DNA of 64,000 nt from Ruegeria pomeroyi. Lineage in GTDB: Bacteria; Pseudomonadota; Alphaproteobacteria; Rhodobacterales; Rhodobacteraceae. A program made the translations under genes and the position numbers. Each line of letters starts with the position of its first letter. Positions within the stretch are counted from its first letter, which is position 1. The stretch spans positions 2,232,001 to 2,296,000 of the forward strand of contig NZ_JAGQAG010000001.1 of the NCBI RefSeq assembly GCF_021405525.1. The letters run 5' to 3'. Below the pieces are notes generated by a model. The model was not told the DNA's origin. It was given only the letters and a program-made list of their open reading frames with translations, and did no database searches. This document shows, piece by piece, positions 63,904 to 64,000 of this stretch.

Positions 63904-64000
63904 GCCTGTTGGAGCTGGAAAACGTCACCCTGAAATTCGGCGGGCTGACGGCGGTGGACAACCTGTCCTTCTCCGTCGAAGAGGGCGAGGTCTTTGCCAT
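63900..64000 (+). CDS. ABC transporter ATP-binding protein, LivG type (3' truncated)
   Basis: The first 33 codons only: MSLLELENVTLKFGGLTAVD is the standard N-terminus of a LivG-type ATPase, leading to NLSFSVEEGEVFA just before where Walker A should appear. It is cut by the right edge. The ATGA overlap with livM confirms the operon. Confidence 0.88.
   Translation, partial: MSLLELENVTLKFGGLTAVDNLSFSVEEGEVFA

Overview
The window is high-GC alphaproteobacterial chromosome, most likely from the Roseobacter group of the Rhodobacterales (Ruegeria-like). I infer this from a GTTC-N7-GTTC SOS box upstream of recA, an IscR with a single cysteine (the type described in Rhodobacter sphaeroides), an Irr-type iron box on the suf operon, a CckA hybrid kinase, and C/G-biased third codon positions throughout. 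The species cannot be fixed from sequence reading alone. No prophage, insertion sequence, CRISPR array or rRNA operon was seen. Two tRNA genes, Arg(CCG) and Gly(CCC), are present.

Layout. 1-4.7 kb: a branched-chain amino acid type ABC transporter, with the binding protein cut by the left edge, then livG, livF, livH and livM. 4.8-12.7 kb: a HerA-like ATPase, an intergenic stretch with two candidate small RNAs, an IalB-family periplasmic protein, an lpxD/acyl carrier protein/FabF-type synthase operon that looks like envelope lipid synthesis, and a divergent pair of cell-wall enzymes (L,D-transpeptidase and a Tat-exported M15-like peptidase). 13.0-24.7 kb: a long minus-strand array of sulfatase, MoxR ATPase, DUF58, DUF4381, BatA-like, BatB/BatC-like fusion, BatD-like, an octaheme cytochrome c with C-terminal helical repeats, and a PafA-like phosphatase. 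A Crp-family regulator is divergent from the sulfatase. 25.6-27.3 kb: tRNA-Arg and a membrane-fused spermidine-synthase-like protein.

27.3-37.6 kb: the iscR-suf iron-sulfur assembly operon, with four genes unrelated to Fe-S assembly inserted between sufB and sufC. Its promoter and that of the divergent hydrolase operon both appear to overlap one iron-control palindrome. 37.8-43.4 kb: hydrolase, small protein, tandem-HD protein, class II glutamine amidotransferase, SMR transporter, TypA. 43.4-54.2 kb: housekeeping and control genes alaS, recA, cckA, rsmB and guaB, with a sulfotransferase-like gene. 54.4-59.6 kb: CaiB-type CoA-transferase, a ferredoxin-ASKHA corrinoid-protein activator, a methyltransferase, tRNA-Gly and an alanine-rich helical envelope protein. 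60.1-64 kb: a TetR regulator with a twin operator, an MDR oxidoreductase, and a second branched-chain type ABC transporter running off the right edge.

The strongest candidate for an under-described system is the sulfatase/MoxR/Bat/octaheme/phosphatase array. It pairs an ATP-driven chaperone module with exported redox and ester-cleaving enzymes in nearly gapless, translationally coupled order. Secondary points are the iron-box arrangement, including a second box inside an AT-rich patch of the cysteine desulfurase gene, the cargo genes within the suf operon, and the paired small RNA candidates.
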